A stretch of 34,395 nucleotides of DNA from Oscillospiraceae bacterium (GTDB lineage Bacteria > Bacillota > Clostridia > Christensenellales > Aristaeellaceae). The notes under the pieces are model-generated. The model was not told the DNA's origin and did not search any database. It saw only the letters and a list, made by a program, of their open reading frames with translations. The DNA is taken from positions 1-34,395 of the forward strand of contig JAISZG010000014.1 in NCBI GenBank assembly GCA_031269355.1, given 5' to 3'. A program made the position numbers and the translations under genes. This document shows, one piece after another, positions 13,548-22,387 of this stretch (positions are counted from its first letter, which is position 1; the number at the start of each line of letters is the position of its first letter).

Positions 13548-16148
13548 TTACGAAAACAGCAGCGTATACGTGCCGCCTATCCGCGTGTCGAACGCGGCCT
13601 CGCCGTTGGATGCGTCAAGCGTTGTGCCATCTTCCAGCATAACGCGCCGCAGGCCTTGCGCTTGCACGCGGCATCGTTTGCCGCTCAGTGATACGATGGA
13701 CGCCTCGTAAACCAGGCAGTCCTTCCAGGCCGCGTTCACAGCGAAGCCGCCGCGCGCGCGGAATCCTGTAAAACATCCTTCCCGCCAACTATAGGATGGC
13801 GAAGGCAGCAGCGCGATCACGCCGCGATGGCTTTGCAGCAGCGCTTCCATAACGCCCGCGCCCCATCCAAATATGCAGTCGATTTGCGTCGAACCTTTTG
13901 TTAGCAGGTTTGCGCTCAGGTGTCCGCCGATGCTGCGCGTGATTTGTCCGCACAAAAGCCTGTTACGGAAACGCGCTGCCAGGCATAGCGCCCACGCGCC
14001 CGGCCAGCCCGCCGTCATACCGCCGTGCAGCACGCGCCGGTACAGCGATTGTTCCGCCGCAGCGTACGCCTGCGGATAATCCTGCTCGTTCAATATGTCC
14101 GCCGGATATACGCCGTACAGATGTGAGACATGCCCCATCCCGGGCGTGCATTCTTCGTAATCCTCATACCATTCCTGCAACGCTCCGGTTCGCCCTACCT
14201 TGTATGGCGTCAGCTTTGGCAGTATGGATTCGAACAGCGGTAGCAGTTCTTCATCGATCCCGAGTATCTCCGCAGAAGCGCGAACGTTGCGGAACAACTC
14301 GCGAACCATCGTCATATCCATCGCCGAGCCTTTGGTCACCGCCGCTATCGACGGAGAATTGGGCGAGAACCGATTGCCGGGATTCACCTGCGATATCATC
14401 GAACGGTAAGTATCGCGCCCGTTTATAATAAATTTATTCTCCGGGGAAATGGAAGGAGCGGTTAACCATTCGCCGTCGTGTTCGACGAGGAAATCCAATA
14501 TAAATCGCGCGGCGTCGCGAAGCGTCGGATAGGCGCGGCTGAGGAAATCGACGTCCTGCGTATACTCGTAATGCGTCCATAAATGTTGCGCAAGCCATAC
14601 GCCGCCGAACGGCCACCAACTCCATGACGCGTCTTCACAGCTAGGCTCCGTCAGCCGCCATAAATCTATGTTATGGTGCGCTACCCAGCCCTGCGCGTGG
14701 TAGTATTCCCGCGCCGTGCGCCTGCCGCTATCCGCCGTTTGCTCGATCAATTCGAGCAGCGGCTGGTGGCATTCCGGCAGCGCGAGCGCCTCCGTAGGCC
14801 AATAATTCATCTCGAGATTTATGTTAGTCGTATAGTTGCTCGCCCATGGCGGATTTACCATATCGTTCCATATGCCCTGCAGATTCAGCGCCTGCGTAAC
14901 GAAACCTGCTCGCGAACCCGCGATCGTTAGGTAACGCGCGTACTGCAGCGCCAGCGCGGACAGCGACGGATCATCCGTGTGACTTGCGTTCATACTTAAT
15001 CGTTCGCTGGTGGGTAGATCGCCCGTTATATCATCGCCCAGCATAAGGTATGCGCGACCGTACAGCGATTGGTAATCCGCGATATGTTCCGCGAGCAGCG
15101 TTTCATATAATCCGCCGCTTTGCCCCGCCGCGCCTGGCGTATCGGTATGGGGCTGCGCGTGCGGCGTCGTCGCCGCTTTAGTAAGCAACGCGCGCTGCTT
15201 TTCCAATACCGCTCCGGCATCTCGGTTGCGCGGTTTTTTATAGCCCTCATAGTTCGTTCCGGCGGCGATCAATACGACGGCATAGCTGGCGGCGCGCACG
15301 TATACGCGCGTACTGTCGCATACGATTTCGCCGTCCGTATCCGCCACACATGCGCAGGCCGCGAATCGAATCGCGTCGCTGTCGGCTTCATCATGATAAA
15401 CCAGCATCGGCTTTACCGTAGTATAGCTCGGCTCCGCGTGATCCGGGGCTATGCCTTGCAACCTAATTTCATTACCGATCGATTCCATCCCGGTCGCTTC
15501 CATCCCGGTCGCTTCCAACGACGCGCTGCTATGCCCCGCCGCCTCGGACGAAGCGGCGCAAAGTCGCGCCCCCTGCGTGTGGCGCAGCTTTGAATCCAAC
15601 GCCATCGCAATATGAAGCGGACCGCCCGACGCCGTTAGCTTTACCACCGCGACTTGTTTGGGATAGCTGATGAACGATTCGCGAGTATATCGTATTCCGC
15701 CGCGCACATACGATACTCGCGCCACCGCCTCGTCCAGCGAAAGCGTGCGCTCATACGATTCATACGGATCGTCGCCTAATTCAAGCACTCGCTTCAGGCG
15801 CATCGTACGCCGGTCGTTCTCCTGACCAACCGTAATGAACAGGCTGGCTAGCGGCAGATATGTCTGCCCCCATATTCCTTCCATTTCATTATTTATGATG
15901 TCGTTCGCGCGCTTCACCTCGCCCGCCAGCGCGAGCGCGCGCGCCTCGCGCATACTATCGTAGTGGCGCGGATTTCCGGCGAAGCGTTCCTGCCCCGACC
16001 ACAGCGTATCGTCGTTGAGCAGTATTTCCTCAATGGGAACGCCGCCGTATACGCTCGCGCCAAGCCGACCGTTTCCAAGCAGATACGCATCTTCAAATCG
16101 CGCGGCCGGTGTTTTTTCCATCAGCCTATATGGGCGCTTATCGCACAT
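13548..16148 (-). CDS. GH95 alpha-L-fucosidase
   Basis: An 866-residue GH95 glycosidase, an inverting enzyme that usually removes alpha-1,2-linked L-fucose (some members act on L-galactose). The N-terminal beta-sandwich carries YLLGNGRLGASVYGG and LNDDTLWSG. The (alpha/alpha)6 barrel carries the asparagine motif NINLEMNYWP, the general-acid region LQEWYEDY followed by GHVSHLYGVYP, and QID, which holds the aspartate expected in the family. No signal peptide is seen, so it acts in the cytoplasm. It is slightly longer than the usual 750-800 residues, partly through a loop around residues 210-225 with a tandem GMEAT repeat. AGAGGA lies close (about 4-5 nt) to the ATG; a second ATG nine codons on is possible. 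It is the last gene of the fucosidase pair, 31 nt after GH29. Confidence 0.93.
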   Translation of the reverse strand: MCDKRPYRLMEKTPAARFEDAYLLGNGRLGASVYGGVPIEEILLNDDTLWSGQERFAGNPRHYDSMREARALALAGEVKRANDIINNEMEGIWGQTYLPLASLFITVGQENDRRTMRLKRVLELGDDPYESYERTLSLDEAVARVSYVRGGIRYTRESFISYPKQVAVVKLTASGGPLHIAMALDSKLRHTQGARLCAASSEAAGHSSASLEATGMEATGMESIGNEIRLQGIAPDHAEPSYTTVKPMLVYHDEADSDAIRFAACACVADTDGEIVCDSTRVYVRAASYAVVLIAAGTNYEGYKKPRNRDAGAVLEKQRALLTKAATTPHAQPHTDTPGAAGQSGGLYETLLAEHIADYQSLYGRAYLMLGDDITGDLPTSERLSMNASHTDDPSLSALALQYARYLTIAGSRAGFVTQALNLQGIWNDMVNPPWASNYTTNINLEMNYWPTEALALPECHQPLLELIEQTADSGRRTAREYYHAQGWVAHHNIDLWRLTEPSCEDASWSWWPFGGVWLAQHLWTHYEYTQDVDFLSRAYPTLRDAARFILDFLVEHDGEWLTAPSISPENKFIINGRDTYRSMISQVNPGNRFSPNSPSIAAVTKGSAMDMTMVRELFRNVRASAEILGIDEELLPLFESILPKLTPYKVGRTGALQEWYEDYEECTPGMGHVSHLYGVYPADILNEQDYPQAYAAAEQSLYRRVLHGGMTAGWPGAWALCLAARFRNRLLCGQITRSIGGHLSANLLTKGSTQIDCIFGWGAGVMEALLQSHRGVIALLPSPSYSWREGCFTGFRARGGFAVNAAWKDCLVYEASIVSLSGKRCRVQAQGLRRVMLEDGTTLDASNGEAAFDTRIGGTYTLLFS
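15486..15515 (-). repeat. 15-bp tandem duplication inside the GH95 gene
   Basis: The unit CATCCCGGTCGCTTC (plus strand) is present twice head to tail and encodes GMEAT-GMEAT on the minus strand. It keeps the frame and falls in a loop of the N-terminal part. Confidence 0.8.
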
Positions 16149-16179
16149 GGTTCCTCTTTTCTTATATCTTTATATTTTT

Positions 16180-17544
16180 TTATTTATGTTGGTCGTATAC
16201 GCGCTGACCGTACACGCGCAGCGCGGTGAGTTTCGCGCCTTCGCGCGCTTTTAGTATGCGAACCCGGAACGCGTACCCGCGCAGCAAGTTCAGCTGAATT
16301 ATCCGCTTATGCCCTATCGACTGCCCATATGCCAGCGGAATCCACTGATCGACGCGATCCTTTTCGCACCAGTCGCGCGGCCAGCGAAGCTCGGCGACCC
16401 ATTCCAGCACCTTCTGCCCGTCGGATTGGTCTTCCTGAATTTCAATGAACGTCGCGTCGATCGGCTCGTCAAACCAAACCTCCATTAATGTGGGATACTG
16501 CCCCGCGTCACGACCAGCCTCCCGCTCATCCGCTATCATATTGAGCGACTGGCCTAGATGCACGCCGAGCCGCTTTCTTACGATATCGCCGAACGAGCTG
16601 AACGCGGATACCTGATCCTCGCTGATCAACCCTTGCCTATTCGGAACCGCGCCTATCAACAGGTTCGCGTTTCGCCCAACGCTGGTTAAATAGCGCGAGA
16701 ACAGATAATCGCCGGAATATGTGCTGCGTTCGTCTCCGTCAATATACATCCAGCCGTTGCAGTAGGCGCGGAGAACATCGCGGGAAGGTATATCCACCTC
16801 TACGGGCGCCCACAGCGGATCGTCTGGATCGCCGGGAGAATCGCATGTAACGTTGTCGCGCTCAGGGGCGTCCATCCAATGCGCCGTCGACCAGCATTCG
16901 GGAACGGCCACGCCCTGCTCGCTGCCGCTCCATCTCAATATGTTCGTCACGCCCGGCGGTCCCCCGAAGCACACCAGGTTTGGTTGAAGCCGGTTTACGA
17001 CGCCCGGTATATCCGGACCGCCCTTCTCTGGGCGACGCACGCCGCCGTCGAACCAAATCTCGCATAACGGGCCGTAGCCAACCAGCAGCTCCTCCAGCTG
17101 CGCAAGCAGCGCGGCGTTCAGCTTTTCTCTATCTAGTACTCCGCTTTCGTCCGTGCATAAATTGGTGAGATGCGCGCCGCCAAGGCTGTAATACAATCCC
17201 GGCGCTATGCCATACTTTCGGCACGAAGCGACAAATTCGCCCACCACGTCGCGCGTCACTCCCGCGTTTCCGACATGATAATCGTGAACCTTCGTAGGCC
17301 ATAGGCAAAAGCCGGTGCCGTGCTTGGCGGTCAGCAGCGCATATCGCGCGCCGGCGGCTGCCGCTGTTCTCGCCCATTGGTCCGTATCCAAATGAACGGG
17401 ATTCCATTTCTTCGCATCCGGCAGCGGGCCTTTTCTATCCCAGCGCCATTCGGGTTCGAATACCTCGATATCGTAGTGAAAGAACAATCCTACTTCATAG
17501 TCGTGCCACTTAAGCATTTCGGGGGTGGGTTTGGGATAACTCAT
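16180..17544 (-). CDS. GH29 alpha-L-fucosidase
   Basis: A 454-residue retaining alpha-L-fucosidase. The start resembles family members (WHDYEVGLFFHYD). The substrate-binding HGTGFCLW lies near residue 75, and the nucleophile is Asp166 in CEIWFDGG. After the barrel, a beta-sandwich-like C-terminus runs to the end (EVWFDEPIDATFIEIQED and beyond). There is no signal peptide, so it works on imported fucosides in the cytoplasm. The start is set at the ATG that has AAGGAGG 8 nt ahead; an upstream in-frame ATG lies within that ribosome site. It precedes GH95 by 31 nt and follows the response-regulator gene by about 50 nt, probably in one leftward transcript. The pairing with GH95 broadens the linkages cleaved. 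Confidence 0.93.
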   Translation of the reverse strand: MSYPKPTPEMLKWHDYEVGLFFHYDIEVFEPEWRWDRKGPLPDAKKWNPVHLDTDQWARTAAAAGARYALLTAKHGTGFCLWPTKVHDYHVGNAGVTRDVVGEFVASCRKYGIAPGLYYSLGGAHLTNLCTDESGVLDREKLNAALLAQLEELLVGYGPLCEIWFDGGVRRPEKGGPDIPGVVNRLQPNLVCFGGPPGVTNILRWSGSEQGVAVPECWSTAHWMDAPERDNVTCDSPGDPDDPLWAPVEVDIPSRDVLRAYCNGWMYIDGDERSTYSGDYLFSRYLTSVGRNANLLIGAVPNRQGLISEDQVSAFSSFGDIVRKRLGVHLGQSLNMIADEREAGRDAGQYPTLMEVWFDEPIDATFIEIQEDQSDGQKVLEWVAELRWPRDWCEKDRVDQWIPLAYGQSIGHKRIIQLNLLRGYAFRVRILKAREGAKLTALRVYGQRVYDQHK

Positions 17545-17593
17545 ATCACGATCCTCCTTCATATAAACGGGGATAGCCCGTCGTCAATCCCCC

Positions 17594-18676
17594 TTAAGAA
17601 TTCCCTCGAAAAAAAGGATTTGAGCGCGAAATATTATTTTGGGGCTTGAATTCCCCGGGCGTAACGCCCGTATAGGCTTTGAACACCCTGTAAAAATGAT
17701 TTGAGTTATCAAAGCCGCATTTGATAGCCACCTCCTGCACGGGAAGGTTTGGCGGCGTACGCAGAAGTTCCTGCGCCCGGATCATTCGCAGCAGATTAAC
17801 ATATTTCTGAAACTGTATGCCGAACTCCTTGCTCACGACGCCGGACGCGTAGTTGGGGTTCAGCCCCGTAGCGCGCGCAAGCGTTTTGAGCGACAGCTCC
17901 GCGTTGCAATCGTTCGCTATCAGGTATGATAGGATTCGCTGAGCGCTGCAGGATAGCGCGCCGTCGGCGGAGATATGCCTCAACACGCGCAGCGCCTCGG
18001 CATACAGGCGCGCCTCGGCCATGCTTCTTTTATATGGGTATGGGGGCGCAGCCCCATCTCGTTCGGTGGCATAGCCCCCGTCTAATAAAAACTCCTCGTC
18101 GTTCAATCGCGCGGCGACGATATGCGAAAGCTGTGGCCGCTGCGCTACTAGCGCGGTCAAATGAATCAGGCATCGCGCCGTCGGGCCGGTTTCATCCCTG
18201 TATGTGCGGATCATCTCGTCTACGAAGAGGCGGCAACGGTTCTCATCGAGCGGATCATCCGGAAGGCTCGGGGTTTTCTCGATATGCGCCGTCCGCTCGC
18301 TCGATTCCAGATAGACGCTTCGCGCCGCATCCACAATGGCGAGATGCAATTCGCTTCGATCGATAGGGTTTAGCAAGTAGTTCCGCACGCCCAGCGTAAT
18401 GCCTCTGCGCGCATACTGAAAATCGGCGTGACTGGATATGATGATGAAACAATCGCACAGGTTCGCGCGCCGGATGCACTCGATCAGCTCCAGCCCGTCC
18501 ATCTCCGGCATGCGAATATCCGTGATTATTATATCCGCCCGCCAGTTCTCGAGTATCTGGAGCGCTGCCTGCCCGTATTCGGCGGTGCGAACTTCCGATA
18601 CGCATGATTCCGCCCGCAGCATCCGCGCTATGCCCGCAAGCGTCAGCGGTTCGTCGTCTACCAGCAGCACTTTCAC
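17594..18676 (-). CDS. YesN-like response regulator (REC + AraC HTH)
   Basis: A 360-residue two-component response regulator. The receiver domain (1-120) has the acidic pair VDDE, phospho-acceptor D53 in ITDIRMPEMDG and the ISSH switch residue region. The conserved lysine that normally follows (K in LLKPI) is replaced by Asn (YLLNPID), which may weaken phosphotransfer signalling. A linker of about 130 residues contains an in-frame piece of the palindromic element (about 198-212). The C-terminal AraC domain (about 255-350) shows LKTLARATGLNPNYASGVV and EVAIKCGFDNSNHFYRVFK, ending in the GVTPGEFK signature. The start is GTG with an AAGGAGAAGG ribosome site. It begins 12 nt after the kinase stop. 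It probably activates the fucoside importer and fucosidase genes. Confidence 0.92.
   Translation of the reverse strand: MKVLLVDDEPLTLAGIARMLRAESCVSEVRTAEYGQAALQILENWRADIIITDIRMPEMDGLELIECIRRANLCDCFIIISSHADFQYARRGITLGVRNYLLNPIDRSELHLAIVDAARSVYLESSERTAHIEKTPSLPDDPLDENRCRLFVDEMIRTYRDETGPTARCLIHLTALVAQRPQLSHIVAARLNDEEFLLDGGYATERDGAAPPYPYKRSMAEARLYAEALRVLRHISADGALSCSAQRILSYLIANDCNAELSLKTLARATGLNPNYASGVVSKEFGIQFQKYVNLLRMIRAQELLRTPPNLPVQEVAIKCGFDNSNHFYRVFKAYTGVTPGEFKPQNNISRSNPFFRGNS
18040..18085 (-). repeat. palindromic element inside the response-regulator gene
   Basis: The segment contains GGGGGCGCAGCCCCATCTC, then GTTCGGTGGC and GCCCCCGTCTAAT, matching the two intergenic copies at 20578-20686 with a shortened middle. 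It is read through in frame and encodes about 15 residues (around GGYATERDGAAP) in the linker between receiver and DNA-binding domain. Confidence 0.75.
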
Positions 18677-18688
18677 AGAGCCTTCTCC

Positions 18689-20434
18689 TTATGTATTTAT
18701 AAGTTTATGACGCCGTGCCATGCGGATGGTTGCGCGCACGCCGCCCTCCGGGCGATTTTCGATAGTTAGTCCCGATTCCAGCCCATACATAAGGCGCAAG
18801 CGCGCGTTAACATTGTACAGCGCATAGCCGCCGTCGCGCGTTGTGAATGAAGCGGGGGCAGTCCCTGCGGATAGCATGGCCTGAATGGCCAGCAACCGGT
18901 CGGGCGCAATCTTCACGCCGTCGTCCTCCACTCGCACAATCACGCTGTATTCGTCGCTATGCATGGCGATAGATATGCGCACCTCGCCTCGTCGCTTCTC
19001 CAGCCCGTGCGTTATGCTGTTCTCAATCAGCGGCTGCAGCAGGAACTGCGCGCAGGGTACGTTCAGCAGATTTTCATCCTCGATGTGGAATGTGTATATA
19101 AGCCGCGACGCGAAGCGCCGCTTCTGCAGCTTCAGATAACGCTTCACGTCGGCAATCTCATCCGACCAGCGCGTGTTATCGTCACTCGATGAAAATCGGT
19201 AGCGCAGCAGCTTTGAAAGCGTTAGTATAGTATCGGCTACCTGCGAATCGCCCCGCTCGTCGGCCATCATTCGAATTGATTCCAGCGTTCCATAAAGAAA
19301 ATGCGGCTCTATCTTAGCCTGAAACGCGGCGTACTCCGCGCAAGCGCGCAAGCGTTCCGATTGCTGCACCTCCTGAAACAATCGTTCCGTGCGCAGCGAC
19401 ATATGGTTAAACGTTTTAATCAGCTCTCCGACTTCGTCCTCACCCGTCTCGCCCTCGTACGGGCGCAGGAATCCGTCATTCATCCCGTGAAAATGGCGGG
19501 ACAGCAGCACTATTCGCCTTATCAGCGCGCGGATGAATATTAGGTAAACGCCGGACAGAACGACGAGCAGCGCGACCAGCCACACCCCGTTCGATAATAT
19601 GATTCGCGACGCGCCGCCCATAAAATCGGATACCGACCATATCGAAACTACAACTACGCCCAGCCTCTCCAGGCGAATCTTATTCACGGCGTAATCGCCC
19701 AGCAGCGCAAACCCGTCGCCGGATTCCATCCCCACATCGATAGGCGGCCGGTTCCCGCGAACAACGTTCCCGTCAATGTCTACGACCGCCCTCATAGAGC
19801 GCTCGTAACCTGCGGAGCCTTGTTCCTGCGCGCGAAGCTCGTTCAGGTATTCATCAATCACAGTCTCCGCCGCAGTAAGCTCCACCACGCCGATAGCTTG
19901 CATGTAGTCCGCGTCGGATATCGCGCGCCGGTATATCAACTTCCCGTCTCCAGCAGATAGGCGCCAACTCCCGCGCCAATATCCCGTCGCGTCGCCGTCC
20001 AGCAGGCTCATCGGCATAAATCGTCCGCCAAGCTGCAGTATATTTTCTTTCGCGGCATATATCCGCAGCCCCACTACGCGCGGCAAATGTGTCAACGCAT
20101 ATTGTATATGTGGCCGTATATATTTTATATAATTATAAACAGGCTCCCATTCCGCGCTATATGGATAATGGAGATACTCCATCACGTATGCATTTTGGTG
20201 AAGCAGATCGCACAGCCCTTCCATGCGATCCAGTTCGCGCTCCAGCGAGGCTGTCGCCTGTGCCATTTGAACCTGGCGCCGCATGCCCTCGCCGTTCAAT
20301 AGCTGCTGCGCGGTGGACATGCTCAGATACACGTACATGGCCAGCACTGGCAGGAACACGATAAGCGTGTATCCAAGCAGCGTTTTGAGCTTCAAGCTGC
20401 GTCGCGGATTGAGGCGTTGAATAAAACCGATCAC
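18689..20434 (-). CDS. YesM-like sensor histidine kinase
   Basis: A 581-residue membrane kinase. TM1 is near residues 19-40, an extracellular sensor of about 240 residues follows, TM2 is near 283-305, then a HAMP linker. The His-kinase domain has H378 in KIEPHFLYGTLE (family consensus QINPHFLYNTLE) and an N-box LLQPLIENSITHG (N472). The G boxes are partly degenerate: EDDGVKIA where DNGxGI is usual, and GGYALYNVNARL where GIGL is usual. It starts at GTG; the nearest GAGG is 12 nt away, so translation may be weak. It is paired with the regulator 12 nt downstream and would sense an extracellular fucoside or the binding protein. A 260-nt gap with a terminator and two repeats separates it from the importer genes. 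Confidence 0.9.
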   Translation of the reverse strand: MIGFIQRLNPRRSLKLKTLLGYTLIVFLPVLAMYVYLSMSTAQQLLNGEGMRRQVQMAQATASLERELDRMEGLCDLLHQNAYVMEYLHYPYSAEWEPVYNYIKYIRPHIQYALTHLPRVVGLRIYAAKENILQLGGRFMPMSLLDGDATGYWRGSWRLSAGDGKLIYRRAISDADYMQAIGVVELTAAETVIDEYLNELRAQEQGSAGYERSMRAVVDIDGNVVRGNRPPIDVGMESGDGFALLGDYAVNKIRLERLGVVVVSIWSVSDFMGGASRIILSNGVWLVALLVVLSGVYLIFIRALIRRIVLLSRHFHGMNDGFLRPYEGETGEDEVGELIKTFNHMSLRTERLFQEVQQSERLRACAEYAAFQAKIEPHFLYGTLESIRMMADERGDSQVADTILTLSKLLRYRFSSSDDNTRWSDEIADVKRYLKLQKRRFASRLIYTFHIEDENLLNVPCAQFLLQPLIENSITHGLEKRRGEVRISIAMHSDEYSVIVRVEDDGVKIAPDRLLAIQAMLSAGTAPASFTTRDGGYALYNVNARLRLMYGLESGLTIENRPEGGVRATIRMARRHKLINT

Positions 20435-20469
20435 AAAACGTTAAAACCTCGTCGATACAGATGACCCGG

Positions 20470-20493
20470 TTGTCGATCCAATTGTCGATCCAA
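20470..20493 (-). repeat. 12-bp tandem repeat upstream of the kinase gene
   Basis: On the minus strand TTGGATCGACAA occurs twice in direct succession, 36-60 nt before the kinase start. It could be a pair of regulator sites; no -10 box with good spacing is evident. Confidence 0.5.
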
Positions 20494-20499
20494 TTAAGG

Positions 20500-20538
20500 A
20501 AAGCGAACCGCTGATCGTTATGATATACGGTTCGCTTT
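20500..20538 (-). terminator. terminator after the second binding-protein gene
   Basis: AAAGCGAACCG pairs perfectly with CGGTTCGCTTT (11 bp) over a 17-nt loop. On the minus strand the stem ends in CTTTCCTTAATT. It would separate the importer transcript from the kinase/regulator/fucosidase genes, at least in part. Confidence 0.65.
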
Positions 20539-20577
20539 CGGATGTCGCGGCCATCATTGGCCGAATCGAATGCGGGC

Positions 20578-20686
20578 ATGGGGCGCAGCCCCATCTCGTT
20601 CGGGGGCGTCGGGGGCAGAGCCCCCGTCTAATGGAAGCGCAGCCCCATCTCGTTCGGGGGCGTCGGGGGCAGAGCCCCCGTCTAAT
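20578..20686. repeat. two tandem copies of the GC-rich palindromic element
   Basis: Copies at 20578-20632 and 20631-20686 share GCGCAGCCCCATCTCGTTCG, then GGGGGCGTC, then a strong hairpin GGGGGCAGAGCCCCC, then GTCTAAT. The period is 54 bp. Each copy can fold into two hairpins. They lie between the importer terminator region and the binding-protein stop. Related pieces occur at 13190, 18040 and 24307. Confidence 0.85.
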
Positions 20687-20694
20687 CAATTGAA

Positions 20695-22242
20695 TCAGTC
20701 TTCCATTATACTCTTTGCGGTTTGATAAGCTTCGTTCGCCCACGCATCCAAATCCTTTACGCCCAGCTGTTCAGCCCTCGCGAGCATATCGCTGTACGCC
20801 TTCTCGCACTCTTCCTCCGACGTGGCCAGGAAAAGCTTAACTTCCTCGTTCTTTACCATGTCGTTCAGCTTCGTAAGTATAATCTGCTCGTCGCTGTCCG
20901 CCTTGGGCGATACCAATCCGACTGCGGAGCAGTATACGGTGTTTTCTTTGGCTTGATCGCTAAGGCGAAGCTTATCCAGTATGAACTCGTCGTCCGGATT
21001 ATAGCTGGCCAGGCGTTCAGTCACCCATGTTCCGGAGAGAAGTCCCCATTCGGTAAGGCCGACGGCGTCCTGCCAAAGCGGATCGTTGAACTCGGGTATA
21101 AATACCGGGTAGCCATCTTCATGCAGCGTCCAGTGCGTTCCCTCAATGCCCCAGAACGCTGTGCGCATGCCCTCTTCAGTAAACAGATATGTAAGGAAAT
21201 CTGCCGTTTTTTGCGGATTGCTGTTGTTCTTTGCGATATACAGGCCCGACCAGCCGACGTTGCGCTCGTATATCTTAAACGTGGAGCCATAGCCCAGCGC
21301 GACGTTCAGATCGAACCAGTCGCTCTCTATGCCAAGGTCGGCGCATTTGCTGTTAAGTTCGGTCGCGCTGGAGCCTTTGATGTATGAGAAGCACTCCAGA
21401 TTGTACGCGTACTGGTAGGATTCATCCTCGTTGTTGAACGCGAAATTCTCCGGGAGTATCAGCCCGTTGCGATACAGTGCGTTTATGTATTTATAATAAT
21501 CTAGCCGATTTTGCTGGTAGATGTAATACTGGAGCGTGTCCGTCGCCTCGTCGAGCGAGAATCCGTTGTAATCCAGGCCATACTGGGTAAGGAACATGCT
21601 GGAGGTCTGCCCCATGCCTATCCAGTTCGTGTTGATCACCGCCGGAACCTTATCCGGGAACGCTTCCTTCGCGGCGAGCAGAACGTTGAAGTAATCCTCC
21701 AGCGTATTGATCTGCGGGCTGCCAAGCTCTTCGTACAAACCGCGCTGCAGCGTAGGGCTGCCGACGCCTATCAAAGCTGCGGGGCTGTTCTCAAGCTCCG
21801 ATTTTGTGGAGTAGTTATTCAGTATGGTATAGAACTTGCCGTCTTCCTGGCGATACAGCTTCGCGCGCTCTTCGTCCCATTGGAAATCCGGCTTGTACTG
21901 CGCGGTCAGATCTTCCCACGCCCAGCATAGGGATGGGTCGGCAAGGCGCGACTGCATATTGCCCGTGTTGTCACAGTAAATTATATCCGGCAGATCGCCC
22001 GAGGCGAGCATCAGCGGAAGCTGCTGCATATCGGCGGCGACGGTTACGACAGGCCGCACTCCCGTTTGCTTTGTGATGTACTCCGGCACTTCGCCCGCCC
22101 ATGTCTTGAGCGGCCACCATGTGTGGTTGATGAACAGTTCCAGTTCGACCGGCTCCGCTTCCGCAGCAGCAGCGGGAAGCTGAACCAGCGGCACGATGAA
22201 CATCAGCGCGATTAGCAGGGAAACGATGCGTTTCTTCGACAT
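20695..22242 (-). CDS. extracellular carbohydrate-binding protein of the fucoside importer
   Basis: A 515-residue solute-binding protein. The signal peptide has a KKR start, a hydrophobic core IVSLLIALMFIVPLVQL and a likely cleavage after AAAA; again there is no lipobox cysteine. The mature part begins VELELFINHTWW and contains a second tryptophan-rich segment near FWGIEGTHWTLHEDGYP, typical of oligosaccharide-binding family-1 proteins. AAGGAGAG stands about 7 nt before the ATG. It is the third gene of the leftward importer run, 145 nt after the second permease. The adjoining fucosidases suggest a fucosylated oligosaccharide as ligand; that is inference from context. Confidence 0.9.
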   Translation of the reverse strand: MSKKRIVSLLIALMFIVPLVQLPAAAAEAEPVELELFINHTWWPLKTWAGEVPEYITKQTGVRPVVTVAADMQQLPLMLASGDLPDIIYCDNTGNMQSRLADPSLCWAWEDLTAQYKPDFQWDEERAKLYRQEDGKFYTILNNYSTKSELENSPAALIGVGSPTLQRGLYEELGSPQINTLEDYFNVLLAAKEAFPDKVPAVINTNWIGMGQTSSMFLTQYGLDYNGFSLDEATDTLQYYIYQQNRLDYYKYINALYRNGLILPENFAFNNEDESYQYAYNLECFSYIKGSSATELNSKCADLGIESDWFDLNVALGYGSTFKIYERNVGWSGLYIAKNNSNPQKTADFLTYLFTEEGMRTAFWGIEGTHWTLHEDGYPVFIPEFNDPLWQDAVGLTEWGLLSGTWVTERLASYNPDDEFILDKLRLSDQAKENTVYCSAVGLVSPKADSDEQIILTKLNDMVKNEEVKLFLATSEEECEKAYSDMLARAEQLGVKDLDAWANEAYQTAKSIMED

Positions 22243-22387
22243 GAATATCTCTCCTTTTTAATTCCAGGATATACCGAGAACACCTTCCGGGAACGCCTTC
22301 CGGGAACGCCTAACGCCTAACCCATTATGGAAGCGCGACCGCGCGCCAAGCGAAACGATATCGCGGTTTCCGCCGACCTGCGGAATA

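Noticed and set aside
20441-20743. Leftward 100-codon frame across the palindromic repeats
   Set aside because: Its repetitive Arg/Pro/Cys-rich translation comes from the GC-rich repeat; it overlaps the terminator and the binding-protein stop.
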